Shown: positions 35,348 to 47,640 of the stretch, one piece after another
How the letters are laid out: each line of letters starts with the position of its first letter
Position numbering within the stretch: position 1 is the stretch's first letter
Source of the DNA: Sialis fuliginosa
Taxonomy: Eukaryota > Arthropoda > Insecta > Megaloptera > Sialidae
Direction of reading: 5' to 3'
Assembly (NCBI GenBank): GCA_961205875.1
Contig: OY540812.1
Coordinates: forward strand, 23,073,098-23,137,097
DNA: 64,000 nucleotides
Translations under genes and position numbers: made by a program
The notes under the pieces: generated by a model
Seen by the model: the letters and a program-made list of their open reading frames with translations, nothing else
Database searches by the model: none
What the model was told of the DNA's origin: nothing

Positions 35348-36099
35348 GCATTTGTATTTAAATGTATGTATATGGTTTGTTACTATTTTATTTTACTATT
35401 TTATTAAAATAAAATTCTAGTTTAAAAAACTAAAAACACGCTTTTATAAGTAGCGCACTAAAATGTTAAAAACCATTGAAAAGTCCTTATGACCATCTCC
35501 TATTTTCATTATCATAAAAGCTCGATGGTACTATATTATTGTATTAACATCAGAATTACATAAGTTTGCAAAGTTTCAAATCGATACGACAGTTATAAGT
35601 GGGTAAAAAAAGAGTTGTAAGATTTGCTTACAATGTTCGGAAGTTACAGGTCAATCAAAAAGCGATGTTGCTGTTTTGTCTTTCTAGTCTAAACACGTCA
35701 TAAGGCAGCAGAACCAGCACCTTATACTGCAGCCATATAAGCCCAATATTTGGGTTAATCTAATACTATTTAGCTTACATTATTTTATTTATTAATTAAT
35801 TTTAAAAGAAAACGATTTTTTTAGTTCTACATAGTTTTATTTTCAGTTAGATATTATATTATCAACATTCAAAATTAAAATATTTGCAAACTTATTTTAT
35901 GTGAAAATTAATAAGAACAATATACAATTAATTATACTATCCATAACATTAAAACAATAAAATTAATAAAAACCAAAGTAAGTACGTACTTCAAAAGTCA
36001 CCAATCTTTTTAAACATCTCTCTCCGTATGCACGTATAGACAAAAGCAAACCTTTTGACGCTAGAATCGCTGTCAGAATAGATATATATGCATGCATGT
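35348..36099. other. AT-rich non-coding stretch
   Basis: No gene or bounded repeat found. Confidence 0.6.
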
Positions 36100-36300
36100 A
36101 TATGCGTGGGTCGGACGGGTGTCTCGCTCATTCCAGCATTGATATCACTGGTCCCAGCGGGATTGGCGGCGACCTCTGCCTGAGTCATCGGCTGCATCGT
36201 GTGCATGCGAGATGCTACTGCATCTCCACACATTCTAACACTGCACATGTTTAACTGCACAGACAATCAGTCACGTGCATTCATTACAATTATCAGGTTT
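36100..36300. promoter_or_regulatory. GC-richer island, candidate cis-regulatory element
   Basis: Includes GGTCCCAGCGGGATTGGCGG, a TCCC..GGGA pair with one extra spacer base compared with the COE/EBF consensus. A 91-codon minus frame (35991-36266) crosses it. It has no recognised domain. Confidence 0.3.
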
Positions 36301-36453
36301 GTACCTATAGAAAAATTATAATATTTGAATTTATATTTTTTTTACTGTTTTATGTTGAAATAAGTTAGCCAACATGCAAATGTTTCTAGAACAAATAGGT
36401 ATTTAAATGAATACATTAATGTATGATCAATGCTAATATGTAAATATGTAACT

Positions 36454-36697
36454 TCTATCTATACAAAAGTTATGTATTTCTGATTGTTTGTTTTGATTTG
36501 ATACAACTACTGCACCGATTTTGATGGAACTTTTACTGCTATTGTAGGGTATATGGTATTTGATATGAAATATTAAGTCAGATACGTATTAACAAAACTT
36601 GGTAATTGATATTTTCTTATAAAAAAAATAAATAAATATGATTTCGAAATAAACGCGCCTGAAGCCACAGAGAATTTCAGTAGGTAAGTAATACTAG
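36454..36697 (+). mobile_element. short Helitron-like element
   Basis: Starts TCTATCTATACAAAAG and carries CTGCACCGATTTTGATGGAA, a phrase typical of insect Helitron-related repeats. It has a GCGCCTGAAGCC motif near the 3' end and ends AATACTAG before TT. 244 bp, non-coding. Confidence 0.5.
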
Positions 36698-37061
36698 TTC
36701 AAATTTATAGTAGTGTATAACATCTACAGTGGACTAATTATGTAGATAGATAGTATTTTGTTATAAAAATTATATTCTTTTAATTCTATTGCCTGGTGTC
36801 AATTACATAGTTCGGATTATTTGAATACGGTTTTTTATGGTTTGCGAATATTATTTATTGATTTTGGCATAGACCGCGATCCATCAGTTTGTGCCCTTGT
36901 ATTATATACCTTATAATGATGATTAAAAAACATTTAATAACGCAACTTTGAAGCAAAACGTTATTTTGTATTTTTAATCTAGTAGTATATTTGTAATTGA
37001 TTTCAAAGAACCTCTAATATTATATTTATATTATTTAATGAATGTAACAAAATACATATAA

Positions 37062-37652
37062 GGTAAAGGCACTAGTTATGGCCGCTATAAGAGCAAGTTT
37101 TCGAATTTTTTGGATTAATGGGCTTGTTTTTTGTAATTCTCATGAACTCATGTTACTAATAAAATAAGTAGCTTTTTATTTAATCAATTTAATTTATCAG
37201 AGTCCGCAAATATAGTTTGTTTTTTAAATTATAGCCTTTTATTTTGTTCATGTTTTTTCTCCAGTAATGGCAAAGGTAAACCCAGTAATAATCACGCAGT
37301 GATGGACACTTGCTAATGATTACAAAATGATAATTACTACGACACAAAAGATATAAAAGAATGAATCGTCAAATTTGAAACAATGTAAAGCAGTTACAAT
37401 GATAATATACATAATAATTAATAAATAAATTATACTAATAATTAGTTTAAATGTCCACCATTTTGACACCTATTGGCCGATTATCATCAAATCACGCTGT
37501 TAGATAGTTAAATGTATATAGATTAATATTCAAATATGCATGTGTTGATATTTGATTACTACAATATCAAATATCAACACATATTTTAATTCAGTACATT
37601 TAATTAAAAATTTGCCATTACTGGGATCCTTGCCAAGACTGGTGCCACTACC
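37062..37652 (+). mobile_element. repeat family 3, copy A (MITE)
   Basis: 591 bp. Ends GGTAAAGGCACTAGTTATGG and, reversed, GGTAGTGGCACCAGTCTTGG. It matches 59903-60463 in the opposite orientation (shared: ATGGGCTT.TTTTTTGTAATT; GTGATGGACACTTGCT; TAATAATTAGTTTAAAT). A perfect 17-bp stem (37540-37556 with 37566-37582) is present in this copy but only one arm exists in copy B. Confidence 0.75.
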
Positions 37653-37789
37653 GTATTCGTTTTTTCTTGTTACTTTTGTAATATGACAAGTTCGCAAAAT
37701 TTTTGATAAGAATCATTACCTTATAATCAGTATTTGTATTACCCCTAGCAAAATCAAGCAATAATACATATCGCATTCCATACAAGAGT

Positions 37790-38020
37790 TAGTTACATCG
37801 CATATAAATATTCCGACGGAGGTGTAAATCATAATCCATCGAATCATAGAGGGCGTCGTCGACCCACTCCTCTCATCCCCCTCGTAACCGTCATGTGTAT
37901 GTGAGCAATGCACCACTGCTCACATATGCCATTACACTTGGTAACTATCGTAAATCCATTACAGCACAGAGCTCCACAATACGTGAGCCACGTCTTATCA
38001 TTTATTTACGGTACATAAAT
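37790..38020. promoter_or_regulatory. GC-richer island, candidate cis-regulatory element
   Basis: Includes GAGGGCGTCGTCGACCCAC and CCCCCTCGTAACCGTCATG. Low repeat content. A 66-codon minus frame is incidental. Confidence 0.25.
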
Positions 38021-38171
38021 ACATTGCATTACTCATTACGTGTATTGGAATAACATTTTATATGTTGGTAGGGGAGACTGGTACTGAAAGTGTTAACATT
38101 TAATTATTTTTTAAAACTATATTGGTAAAAAATATTACATTTTAATTTAGATAAGATATATAAGACTGTCA

Positions 38172-38760
38172 TAAGTATTTTTTTGTGTTCCGTGCTAAAC
38201 GGAACATTTATGGAATCACTTCGGTGTCGGTCTGTCCGTCCATCACAGGCGATTTTTATTTGAAATTTAGCACAGATAATAACAGAGATAAAGTTGGGTG
38301 GCCCAATTATAGACGTGAAGTATAAAAAATTGAATTTTTATTCTAGGGGCAAAAATTTCAGAGAGTAAATTGGGAAATGGAAAAAAAATTCAAGGGCATT
38401 GCGTAGGGTGTCAAATGACAGCTTATTGAAGCTAGAATTCAATAATATATATGGTGTACCTTTTAATTCATTTTTTAAAACATTCGGGAAAAACGCTAAA
38501 AAAATTACTGTTCCCCACACTTATCACCAAAAAAATCATGAATTGAAAATAAACAATTTAAATGTTTATTTCCTTATAGCTGCTGAAACATTGGTTTTCT
38601 AGAAAAATTTTGTTGGCAAAAAATATTTCTCACGATGTAAGGAACAACTTTTGTCCTTACAGTTTTTTTTAATTTTCAAAAACTTAAGTGAGGAGCTGAT
38701 GGCACGGAACTCCAATTGTGCAAGTATAGCTTGCACTTGGCTTAATTTTTGTTGATTTTA
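38172..38760 (+). mobile_element. insect dispersed repeat with GTTCCGT...ACGGAAC ends
   Basis: Begins GTGTTCCGTGCTAAACGGAA, then GGTCTGTCCGTCCATCAC, and ends GGCACGGAACTCC...TTGCACTTGGCTTAA. These phrases are characteristic of a dispersed repeat I associate with Lepidoptera. 60-67 codon frames inside on both strands are not genes. Confidence 0.55.
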
Positions 38761-39889
38761 AATTATGTCATGTCTATCAAATTAATTGTCCATAAAATAA
38801 GACGTATAATATAAAATACATAGAATAATAGAACATGAAAATAATCTATTAAATAGTTTAAGTATATTTTTAGTAGGTAAATATAAAAAATATCATAATA
38901 TGAGTAATATATACATATTTTAATCTTAATTTTAATATTTCACTAATTTGCGAAGAAAAGATTTTATTTTATGACATTGTATTGCTGCGAATAGATATTT
39001 TTTTATTCAAATATAATATAAAAAAAATGTAATGTAATGTTTTAATATAACATAAAAATAAAATTATCCAAACATACAATGAGTGTCTAAAAGACCTATT
39101 CAGGTGCAGGGTCCTAAGTCTTTAAAAATAAGTTAAACCTGTAGATGGACTCTGTCTGTACAGTGAAAATACTTCGGATTTTGGAGTCTATGTTGTGTCG
39201 TTATATAGGTAAAATAATTTATTTTAATAGTTTTTAAAATGAAAACTTGAACCGATTGTGATGGAATTTTCTATATAATTAAGCTTCAGACCATATAACT
39301 AGTTTAGGTTAAATGATGATTAACTTATGGCAGGTTCGTATTAAGAAAAATTTAAAATTGATATTATTTAATAAAATTATATAAAACATGACAAGGTAGA
39401 ATGAGCTGTCGATGCCGCTGGTGTCTATTATTTTAGAGTAGCCAGTTGTACAGATATTAACTGATTTTAAAAAAAAATGCCGGCTAAGACGCAGGTAAAT
39501 GGTAGTCAGTTTTAAAGATAATGACCTACTAGATATGGTTACGATTACCTATATCACAAGGTACTTATTTTATTTTTGATAAAATTATCGTGTCTTATTG
39601 TTAGTATGACTTCGTTGTAAAATAAATATTTTTTTGATAAATAACGTCAAATAAATTTACCTATACGCTTGTGTTATAATTAATTTTTATTTAAAAAAAA
39701 CTTGGTGGGTGCATTTTTCAGTATTGATTAAATAGTTTATAATAATTAAAAAATGGTTATAAAAATACAAAATTATTTCATTTAAATTATAAACAATTTC
39801 ACAACCAACAGAAAACTAGCACCTATATATTAAAAAAATAAATAGATTTCTACACTACCAACCAATCCATCGTATCAGAACGCTACCGT
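38761..39889. other. AT-rich non-coding stretch
   Basis: No gene. GAACCGATTGTGATGGAATT at about 39250 is a Helitron/RTE-like phrase, suggesting old repeat debris. Confidence 0.5.
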
Positions 39890-40200
39890 TACTTAACTCT
39901 TCAAGTAGGTGTGTGTGTGGAGGTGGGGTGTTGTGTACCAGCACTCGCGGGATCAAGTATGAATTAAGAAAGGGCGTGGCGCAAAGGCGGTCTGTTTGAC
40001 TCCGCCCCGCGTTTGCGCCGGTTGTCGCCGCGTCCCGGTCATATATTTTAATTTAAACTGTGCCCTCTTCGCTTAATTAAGTTGTGAATTTATGCACCGC
40101 GGTGTCAACACGATTTGAAGGTATTGTTTTATTTATTGCGCCCGCGAATGTTATTTTATTTTATTATTTTTGCGCGATTTTTTCGCGCTGAATTTTAATT
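39890..40200. promoter_or_regulatory. strong GC-rich island, candidate cis-regulatory element
   Basis: The core at 39966-40045 is among the most GC-rich in the window (GGCGTGGCGCAAAGGCGG; TCCGCCCCGCGTTTGCGCC). It contains TTTGCGCC-type E2F words and GC boxes, and is followed by CTTCGCTTAATTAAG and TGCACCGCGGTGTC. No open frame spans it. It could also be an unmapped promoter; nothing here shows direction. Confidence 0.4.
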
Positions 40201-40338
40201 GGGTATATAAATTTTAAGTTGCATAAATATAATATAAATTTGGATTTTTTGTTTATTACCAGGAGGAGGGGTATTAATATGAATAATTAGTATTGGTCTG
40301 AAAGATATGATATTTAAAGCTATCATAAAAAATATATA

Positions 40339-40801
40339 CAATATCGTCCGAAAGTTTGGAAGTAGGTATATTTTTCTATGTATAAAAACTTTATTGTGCG
40401 TTCAAAGAACCTGTTTTGAGGGTTCTGTACCTCAAAATGAAAAAATGGAACCCTTATAGAATCACTCCAAAGTCTTGTAAAATTCAAGTTTCTAGTTCAA
40501 TGCAATAAAAAGATACGGCCTTTCAAAGTGTATTTTGATACTCACTGACTTATTATAAAAATCTGTAGAGTTACTTCCCGTTGACCTAGAATCTTGAAAT
40601 TTATTATTTGATATTAATTTCAACTTAATACCTCTAGCCATTCCTGAGAAAAAAGGTCTTGACAGACGGACAACAAAATAATCCTATGTGAGTTCCGTTT
40701 TTTTTGTTTTGAGGTACGGAACCCTCAAAAAGGTCTCTTCGAACGCACTGATAAAAAAATTTTGATACATAGAAAAATATGCTTGCTTCCAAACGGTAGT
40801 G
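40339..40801. mobile_element. Tc1-like MITE carrying GGTACGGAACCC motifs
   Basis: TA-flanked ends CAATATCGTCCGAAAGTTTG and, reversed, CACTACCGTTTGGAAGC are Tc1-type termini. About 110 bp of each end is inverted (TATTTTTCTATGTAT; GTGCGTTC.AAGA; GGGTTC.GTACCTCAAAA). The centre holds CTTCCCGTTGACCTAGAATC and GTCTTGACAGACGGACAAC, phrases known from lepidopteran dispersed repeats. No transposase. Confidence 0.8.
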
Positions 40802-41044
40802 TAAATATCTATTTATTATAATAAAGTGTAAAAATGTAATACCAAATTCATACGAAAAATAATTGGACGCTCCTGGTATACAGTATACTCATTTAAAATA
40901 TATACTATACTATCTGTTATCCGCGTGATAATATAGATATCTGTTGTGATATAGTTGATAAAACAGGTTTTTAGTTTCGCATTTACACGCTAGGTGTCTA
41001 CGCCAAAAAAGTAGAACCTATATTGCGAACAAAATTCACACACC

Positions 41045-41200
41045 CATTTTTTATCTAAAACATTTTTCGGGATACAAACTAATCTATGTCCTTCCCCAGA
41101 CTGCAAGCTATCTCCCTGCCAAATTTCATCGTAATCGATTCAGCGATTTAATCGTGAAAATGTAGCAAACAGACGTTTCAATTTCACACAGTAATGGCTT
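41045..41200 (+). mobile_element. retroposon 3' fragment (SINE/RTE-like tail)
   Basis: CATTTTTCGGGATACAAAC, then TATGTCCTTCCCCAGACTGC, CCAAATTTCATCGTAATCG and ATTCAGCGATTTAATCGTG follow the order of a retroposon tail that is very common in Lepidoptera and some other insects. It ends near AGCAAACAGACG. Truncated. Confidence 0.65.
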
Positions 41201-42799
41201 AAAATGTATACCATTTTTTAAAAATGCAACATAATCTAAAAAGTACAAAAGTAAATAATTATACAGCATATTATGTGCCTACTATTGTGATGTTTCTTTA
41301 AGAATTATTTGTGTTCTTTTATTTAATATAAGTTAAGATTTACCTAATTAAAGCTTATTAAAAAGGTGAAGAATGCTTCAAATATGAATTAATAGTGTGT
41401 AGGTATAAATTGTATTTCAATTTTTAATCGGGAAAAATACATATATAGATATTTTTAATAAATAGATACTATTATCGTATAGTTAAGATAAGTAAGAAAA
41501 AATGTAAAAAGAGAACTTCGATAAAATAAGGATGTAGATGTATCAAAATCAAATGAATGTTTATATACGACGCATATGCGTTTATCTAAAAGGGGGAAGA
41601 AGGAAGAGAATCCCAGGAGAATGGAATACTCTCCTGTATGACCAACTGGTAATAATGGGAGATGACTGATAGATCTGAACTGTCAATATACATATGAGTA
41701 CCTCAGTCACCCTCCGTAATATTACAAAATTAGTTTTTGTATGTTTTTATGGCTACGTTAATTAACAATAATAAATCAGGTTATTGTGATTGTTAAAGTT
41801 CATCTTAAAGTCTAAATATATATCGTCAGATTTTAGCGATGTGATATTGGTATATGTTCATTTTGTTAATTTTGTTTAAATAAATCTATTTTATAAATTG
41901 CAATAAGATTTTATGAAATTTTAAAATGTAAGCTTAATAATGTAACATTGCTAAGATTTAAAAAATAAAGTATAATACGTTTTATTCATTTTTATTGCTG
42001 TTATAATATTTTTGGTATTAAAATAGGTAGGTTAATAGGTAGTAGTTATTTTTTAAGAAGCGCCCTATTTTTATTTTTTATATGTAAATATTGATTTAGT
42101 TTCTGTGTTGGTGTTCACGTTGTTAGGAGTTTCTTGACGATTCGACTTTTAAAGTTCGTAAGTTGTTTTTTTATTTAAATTTAAAAAAAAAATGGTCAAA
42201 CAATGTTGAAAATTTAGTCCTATTGTTGTATAAAAATATGTAAAAGTATTATTGTTGTCTAAAGGTAGATTGTTTTTATTATATATACTAAAGAAGTCTG
42301 AAATATGACGAAACGTTTATATTAATAAATAATGTTATAACACATATATTATTATATTATTGACCTAAAACCTCGAAGCAAAAAAAAAAAATTAAATTTT
42401 AATATTCTAATAAATGTTTTGTGGAGTTTTGGCTCACATATAGAATATTCTTAATCTTATTGTTATTGACTTAACAAACAATAGTTGAAGTATCGAAAAT
42501 AGTACAAATTAATAATAAATAAATAAAAATATGAACATCGGGCGATATGGGTAATTTATCATTTTTAAAATTGTATAGTTAATTCAACTTTAGTCTTTTT
42601 AAGGGCTTAGGTATTTTATGCTTATTGTTAGTATTATAAAGAAAGGGAAGTCGATAACAAAACCTAACCAAACCTGCTATCTGCAATGATTTTAAGGTGA
42701 GAAAGCCACTGACGGAAAAAATCGATTTTTTATATGCATATATGTATGGATACATATTCAAAAATATGTAAAATAAATTTAGTTAAAATTCCGAACACT
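41201..42799. other. AT-rich non-coding stretch
   Basis: 41590-41680 is less AT-rich (GGGGGAAGAAGGAAGAG; GGAGATGACTGATAG), possibly a decayed element. The rest shows nothing. A 60-codon minus frame at 42579-42761 is incidental. Confidence 0.5.
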
Positions 42800-43345
42800 G
42801 CTTGAATTACAGTCAATTTAGTGAGAGCAGATAGCTTGGCCGCTTATAACCCGAAAACTTTAAACGCATTTTTCCCGAAACGACTTTTTTCGACCTGGTT
42901 CCAGCGATTTCTCAAAGACAAATGAACCGATTAAAATTTTTTTCTTCTTCTAAACTTTCGTTATCGCAGTGGCTAATTCTGTACGTAACCGATTTTTGAA
43001 ATTTTGATAGTTATTATACTATTTTTTAAGACCGCTTAAATAATTTTTTTTGTGAAAAAATTTAAAAAAAAGGCTATATACGTGCAACCATAGCTACATT
43101 ACATATAGATATTGATAAAAAATATTTATTTTTCAGATATCCCATCCCGAAATTTCGATGGAACCACGAACAAAAATATTTTTTTGGTCCTCACATCGAG
43201 GCTCATAACTTTATAAATTTTTAATATTTTTCAATAAAAATTGGTACTGAATAAGTTGAATATATACTTAATAAAATGTCCTCTACCCGAATAACAAGTG
43301 ATATCTGTGGCAAAAATTTCCAAACATTGATAATTTTTTGACCCA
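42800..43345. mobile_element. probable dispersed repeat, ends undefined
   Basis: Phrases such as ACTTTAAACGCATTTTTCCC and GAAACGACTTTTTTCGACC resemble widely dispersed non-coding insect repeats. No terminal repeats found. No frame. Confidence 0.35.
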
Positions 43346-43436
43346 TTATTATTATATAATATATGCGTTTTTATTTGAAATTAGCGGTATAAAAGCAGTG
43401 GTGATTGGTATATACCATAAAACAGATAGTAGCTTT

Positions 43437-43541
43437 CAGTAGCGTACCCAGAAAAAAAATCTGGGAGGTTTTAATTTTTTGTAATTATATGTCATTTTTA
43501 TTTTTTTATGTTTCACAGATTCACAATTGAGTGCGCTACTG
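43437..43541. mobile_element. 105-bp hAT MITE with near-perfect 8-bp target duplication
   Basis: Starts CAGTAGCGTACCCAG and ends GTGCGCTACTG. Flanks are GTAGCTTT (43429-43436) and ATAGCTTT (43542-43549), 7 of 8 matching. Very small for a hAT derivative. Confidence 0.85.
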
Positions 43542-43789
43542 ATAGCTTTACATTAGTATAAATTTATTGTCACTGTTCTAAAATTCAAACCAAATCCATA
43601 ATAAATTCTTTACAATATCGTGCATAAGAGAGATAACAGGAAAGCAAATGTGAAAATATTAATGCTTAAAATGAAATAATATTTAATTAATGCTATACAG
43701 TTAAATAAAAAAATGTTCTATTTGATGTTTTAATTTTCAATCTGAACAACCAACAAGTGTTTAACAATGACAAGTCACAGCTATAAATA

Positions 43790-44110
43790 ATTCTTATGGG
43801 GTTGATAATTATATCAGACACTCCTTTTCAAAATTTCCGTAAACAATTTATTAATAACGAAGCAGACGAGGGTGTGAGGTCCTTATTAAACCCGACAAGG
43901 GGGGACGTGTAACTGCAATGACTGCAGGTTCCCTAGAGAGCGGGGGCAGGAATAAAAAATCATTTTTATATTCGGGTAGGGAGAGAAAGCGAGGTACTCT
44001 TTTTTAATAATACTAAACCAAAGCACATAAGCAGATTGAAATTGTTTTATAGCCCCTAAAGTTCCGACGGATTTCTGAGATATCAAATCCATTTACAGAT
44101 TTTTCATTAT
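43790..44110. promoter_or_regulatory. GC-richer island, candidate cis-regulatory element
   Basis: Contains CCCGACAAGGGGGGACGTG, GACTGCAGGTTCCCTAGAG and GCGGGGGCAGG in otherwise AT-rich DNA. A 68-codon minus frame overlaps it, not convincing. Confidence 0.3.
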
Positions 44111-44893
44111 TCTTTTCCGTCTTTATAATCGCCTTTTAAAAACGCGAGATATCTAAGATTCACCTTGAAGTGCGTGTACTAAAATATTTTTTATGTTTTA
44201 TTAAAATCTAATTATTTTAAATTTGGAATGTGTTTTAATGTAGCTTTTTAATGTGTATGAACAAAAGAAAGTCTTGATCAAACATTTGTTTTATTAATAT
44301 TTACAAGTATGGCTTTTGGACATAAGATACAAAAACGATTATAAAACATATATTTTATATTTAGTACCGAAATAAATCTTATATTTTATATCTCTACGTT
44401 GTTAGTCTGCAATTACAACACATTAATTTGTTCATACAACATACAAATTTTAATTTTTACCGAAAAATGAGTTGTCTATGAGTATACATTTTACTTATCA
44501 ACATTGCAATAAGTAATTACTTGCAGTTTATGTGATGTATTTATTAATATTTTTTGTTTCGAAAAAATAATAAATAAAGAAGAAAAATATAATATAATTT
44601 ACTTTCAACATATTATTTCACTGCTCAAAGACTTAAGTATCTATGTTGTTTATAACACCACAAAACAATTAGGTGAGAAAATTTAAATTTGATCATTATA
44701 AATAAAGTACAAATATGTAAAAAATAAAATTTAATTGATGAAATAAGTATATATATTTCCCCCTTTAATTTAGAAAATCACAAACATCGAAATTAATCAC
44801 CTTGTATGTTCTATTAAAACAATAATTCAATTACTGTGGTATTTTCAATAAAAAAATAACACATTTAAATAGAAATCAGTACCCTAAGGGCAC
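44111..44893. other. AT-rich non-coding stretch
   Basis: No feature found. Confidence 0.6.
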
Positions 44894-45173
44894 ATATCGC
44901 TCATTTGCTGCAACAACGTCATAACTCTATTGCTATTTTTGAGTTGTTTATACAGAAAAAACCGTTTACCTTATTAAACTTATTTAACCGTTACTTTATA
45001 CAGCAAGAATGATATATCTGATCTTCTTTAACTAACTACGAGAGAGCATAAATAATAATAAATATATTTGAAAATTATCGTATAAAGTTATACCAATTCA
45101 AAAATTTAAACGTATGTCTCCTGAAAAATCACAATTTTTGAGTTATGACGTTGTTGCAGCAAATGAGCGATAT
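44894..45173. mobile_element. 280-bp MITE with perfect 34-bp terminal inverted repeats
   Basis: The left end 44894-44927 (ATATCGCTCATTTGCTGCAA...) is exactly complementary to 45140-45173. Weaker pairing continues a little inward. The centre is A/T-rich and non-coding. Target duplication unclear because the ends themselves start ATAT. The identical arms suggest recent activity or repair between arms. Confidence 0.8.
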
Positions 45174-45559
45174 ATTATTTTTACAAAATTTAAATGTTGT
45201 TCGTTAATTTTCGTAAAAGTGATTTATGTTACCTTAATAAGGCTAAATTGGAAAACGACTGATTACAAATTCAAGTAAAATTGTAGATCTATATGAAGAT
45301 AAGAATGAGGTATAATAAAATTAGGAATTTAGATAAAAATCGATCTACTTTCTAGTATTTCTTAAATTAAAGTTGGTTAATCAATTACGTAGTGAACATA
45401 ATTAAAATATCACTTTGTTTTATGAGCAATCAACTCTTTTATATAATAAATATATCCATAAAAGGGCACCTAGCTTCAATTTCATCCTATTAACTTACAA
45501 AAGAAACAAAAAAATAAACACTCATCAAAAAGCAAACCGTAATTTGCAGTCGTCTCAAT
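45174..45559. other. AT-rich non-coding stretch
   Basis: Nothing recognised. Confidence 0.6.
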
Positions 45560-45870
45560 CGTGTACACATCTAGAAATAGCCCGGCGCAGATAAATTCCA
45601 ATGATTCCTCACGTCCCGCGTGATTGCGCGTCGGTACGAGCGCCCAGGGATACACAGGAAGTGCTCTTAAATACTTTTTACTCCTCGGACAAAGCGGAAG
45701 TGACCGGTGGACGTGTTTACGAGGCCGGTGTCTCCAGGGACCGATCTCAAAATCACCGCGCGCCATCGAATTAGACCGCTTTTAATGGTTTGGTTTACCG
45801 TTTGATGTTGTTGGTAACACTGCTGTCGCACCTTATCTGCGCTAATACCTGCAATCTTTTCCCTTTTCAG
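45560..45870. promoter_or_regulatory. GC-rich island with ETS pair and GATA word
   Basis: Two consensus ETS sites, CAGGAAGT (45655-45662) and GCGGAAGTG (45694-45702), lie 32 bp apart in the same orientation. CACCTTATCTGCGC carries a GATA core. Two COE/EBF-like words with one mismatch occur (TCCCGCGTGA 45614-45623; TCTCCAGGGA 45731-45740). A 94-codon minus frame (45482-45766) spans it, but without any recognised domain. Confidence 0.4.
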
Positions 45871-46769
45871 TAAACGCTTATCTTAAATGTGTTGAGAGCT
45901 ATCAACTTATTTTTAAATTAAGCGTTCCAACATATAAACAATTTCCATTACGTTTTGCCAACTAATAAGTATCACAATTAACTTCTATAGGATTTGTAAG
46001 TATGTATAAGTAATTATTTTATGTTTATCACATTTTTGCACGAACACAATATATGTTTATTGATTATTGTTATTGTTTTTGATTTATTTACTCATAAAAT
46101 TTATTTTATTGAATTTTTGTCTAATGTTTCATAATATTTCATTTTGCAGTTTCAAGGAATCACTCCAGTGAATGACAAAACGTTGGTTAAATATAAGATC
46201 GAGAAGATGTTGCTTGTACAAAGACGTTGAAATTCAGTTACAGATCTTCGAAGAAATTCATAGTTTTTTGTTCTTGTTTATTTTGTAATGTTTTTGTAAA
46301 TACGAAATATTTAATATATCTTATTTACTTAACTATAATAGTCAAATATAAATATACCTATAATAAGTGTATTTTCATATGTTGAAATATATAAAACAAA
46401 AACGAATACGTATTTATACTTGTTACGTACATTTTTTTTATCTTATAATTTTAGAACGACATATAAGTAAAAACAATTTCAGTATTTAATTTTTTACTTT
46501 CTTCTATAAGAAACATTTTACTACACCTATAAAAAATTACGTCAACATATTGAGAAATTACATTTAACACCCTAAGAAACATTAAATTATTTATTTATTA
46601 ACACAAGCATCTTCAATTTATAAAAAATATATACCTTGAACCGTTTATATTCGTATATTGTTTTCATGTTGAAAAACCATGAGAAATATAAAAACACATT
46701 TATTAAATTTATTTTTCGTAGCATATATAAAATTCGCGAACACCTACACCCACATGCTTTAATATATTT
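45871..46769. other. AT-rich non-coding stretch
   Basis: No gene or bounded repeat seen. Confidence 0.6.
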
Positions 46770-46823
46770 CACACACACACACACACATCCACTCACAGAC
46801 ACACACTAACACACACACACACA
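46770..46823. repeat. (CA)n microsatellite
   Basis: Interrupted CA repeat, two pure runs separated by TCCACTCACAGACACACACT. Confidence 0.9.
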
Positions 46824-46859
46824 GAGAACGTTAGAATAACAACTTCTAAATAAAACAAC

Positions 46860-47180
46860 GAATTAAAAACGAACTGTCGGGTTTTATGACTTCAGCGGGA
46901 TACGGGGCAACGGCAAGAGGAAGCGCGGGGGGCTAACTGAATTCTGACCGGAATTGAGGGCACCCGAAGGGGTCGTGAAATCCATCACATCGCCATTTCA
47001 TACCCGGAGTCGAGGAATCGCTCTTGGCAGGTGTTGAAGAGAGAGGTACGTATGTAGTACGTGTTAGGTGTCTGTGTTTGGAAGAGTGTTCGGCATCAGA
47101 CGTTGTAAGAACGACCGAGAATAAAATATCATCTCGATCTTACACCTCAACGACGGATGCAAACCATCTTGTGTGTGTCT
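46860..47180. promoter_or_regulatory. GC-rich island, candidate cis-regulatory element
   Basis: Includes GGATACGGGGCAACGGC, GGAAGCGCGGGGGGC, ACCCGAAGGGGTCG and an E-box GGCAGGTGTTG. AGAGAGGTACGTATG (about 47040) would make a good splice donor, so an unrecognised non-coding exon cannot be ruled out. No open frame supports coding. Confidence 0.35.
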
Positions 47181-47439
47181 TAGAGTGAAGGTGATTCCTA
47201 ACATTTTGTTCTAATATAATATTAATCTAAAGAAATATATATCCTATGTAATAAGAATTACATATATCTACTTCTCTAAAGGTATCTATAATAAAAATAT
47301 TTTTGCTATAGATAATTTCTGTTTTAACTGATAGACTCTTATCAACTGCAAATAGGCTTGTGTATGGTAAAAAATTTTTTTTTGCAATTTAAAGTTCGTG
47401 TGATTTTGTCATACAAGTGATTATTAATTGCTTTACATC

Positions 47440-47640
47440 CGTTGTTATTGGGCCTAATGGGCCTTAGAAGGGTCGCCAGATCTCTAATAAAATATGCCAC
47501 TTGTGTAACCGAAGAATGACGGATATGTACATGAAAAATGTGTTTTCATAAAAACATAATTTGGGCTTTATGGGTCATTCAGGAGGCCCAGATCTAAGAA
47601 AACATTCTCTGGACACAAAAAATTCAACAAGTTCGTATTT
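47440..47640. repeat. degenerate direct repeat, about 110-bp period
   Basis: TTGGGCCTAATGGGCC...GCCAGATCTCTAATAAA at about 47448 and TTGGGCTTTATGGGTC...CCCAGATCTAAGAAAA at about 47560 are diverged copies. Likely repeat debris. A 64-codon frame is incidental. Confidence 0.4.

Noticed and set aside
45482-45766. 94-codon minus-strand ORF
   Set aside because: Spans an island with ETS/GATA words; Arg/Pro-rich part mirrors GC content, and there is no homology I can recognise.
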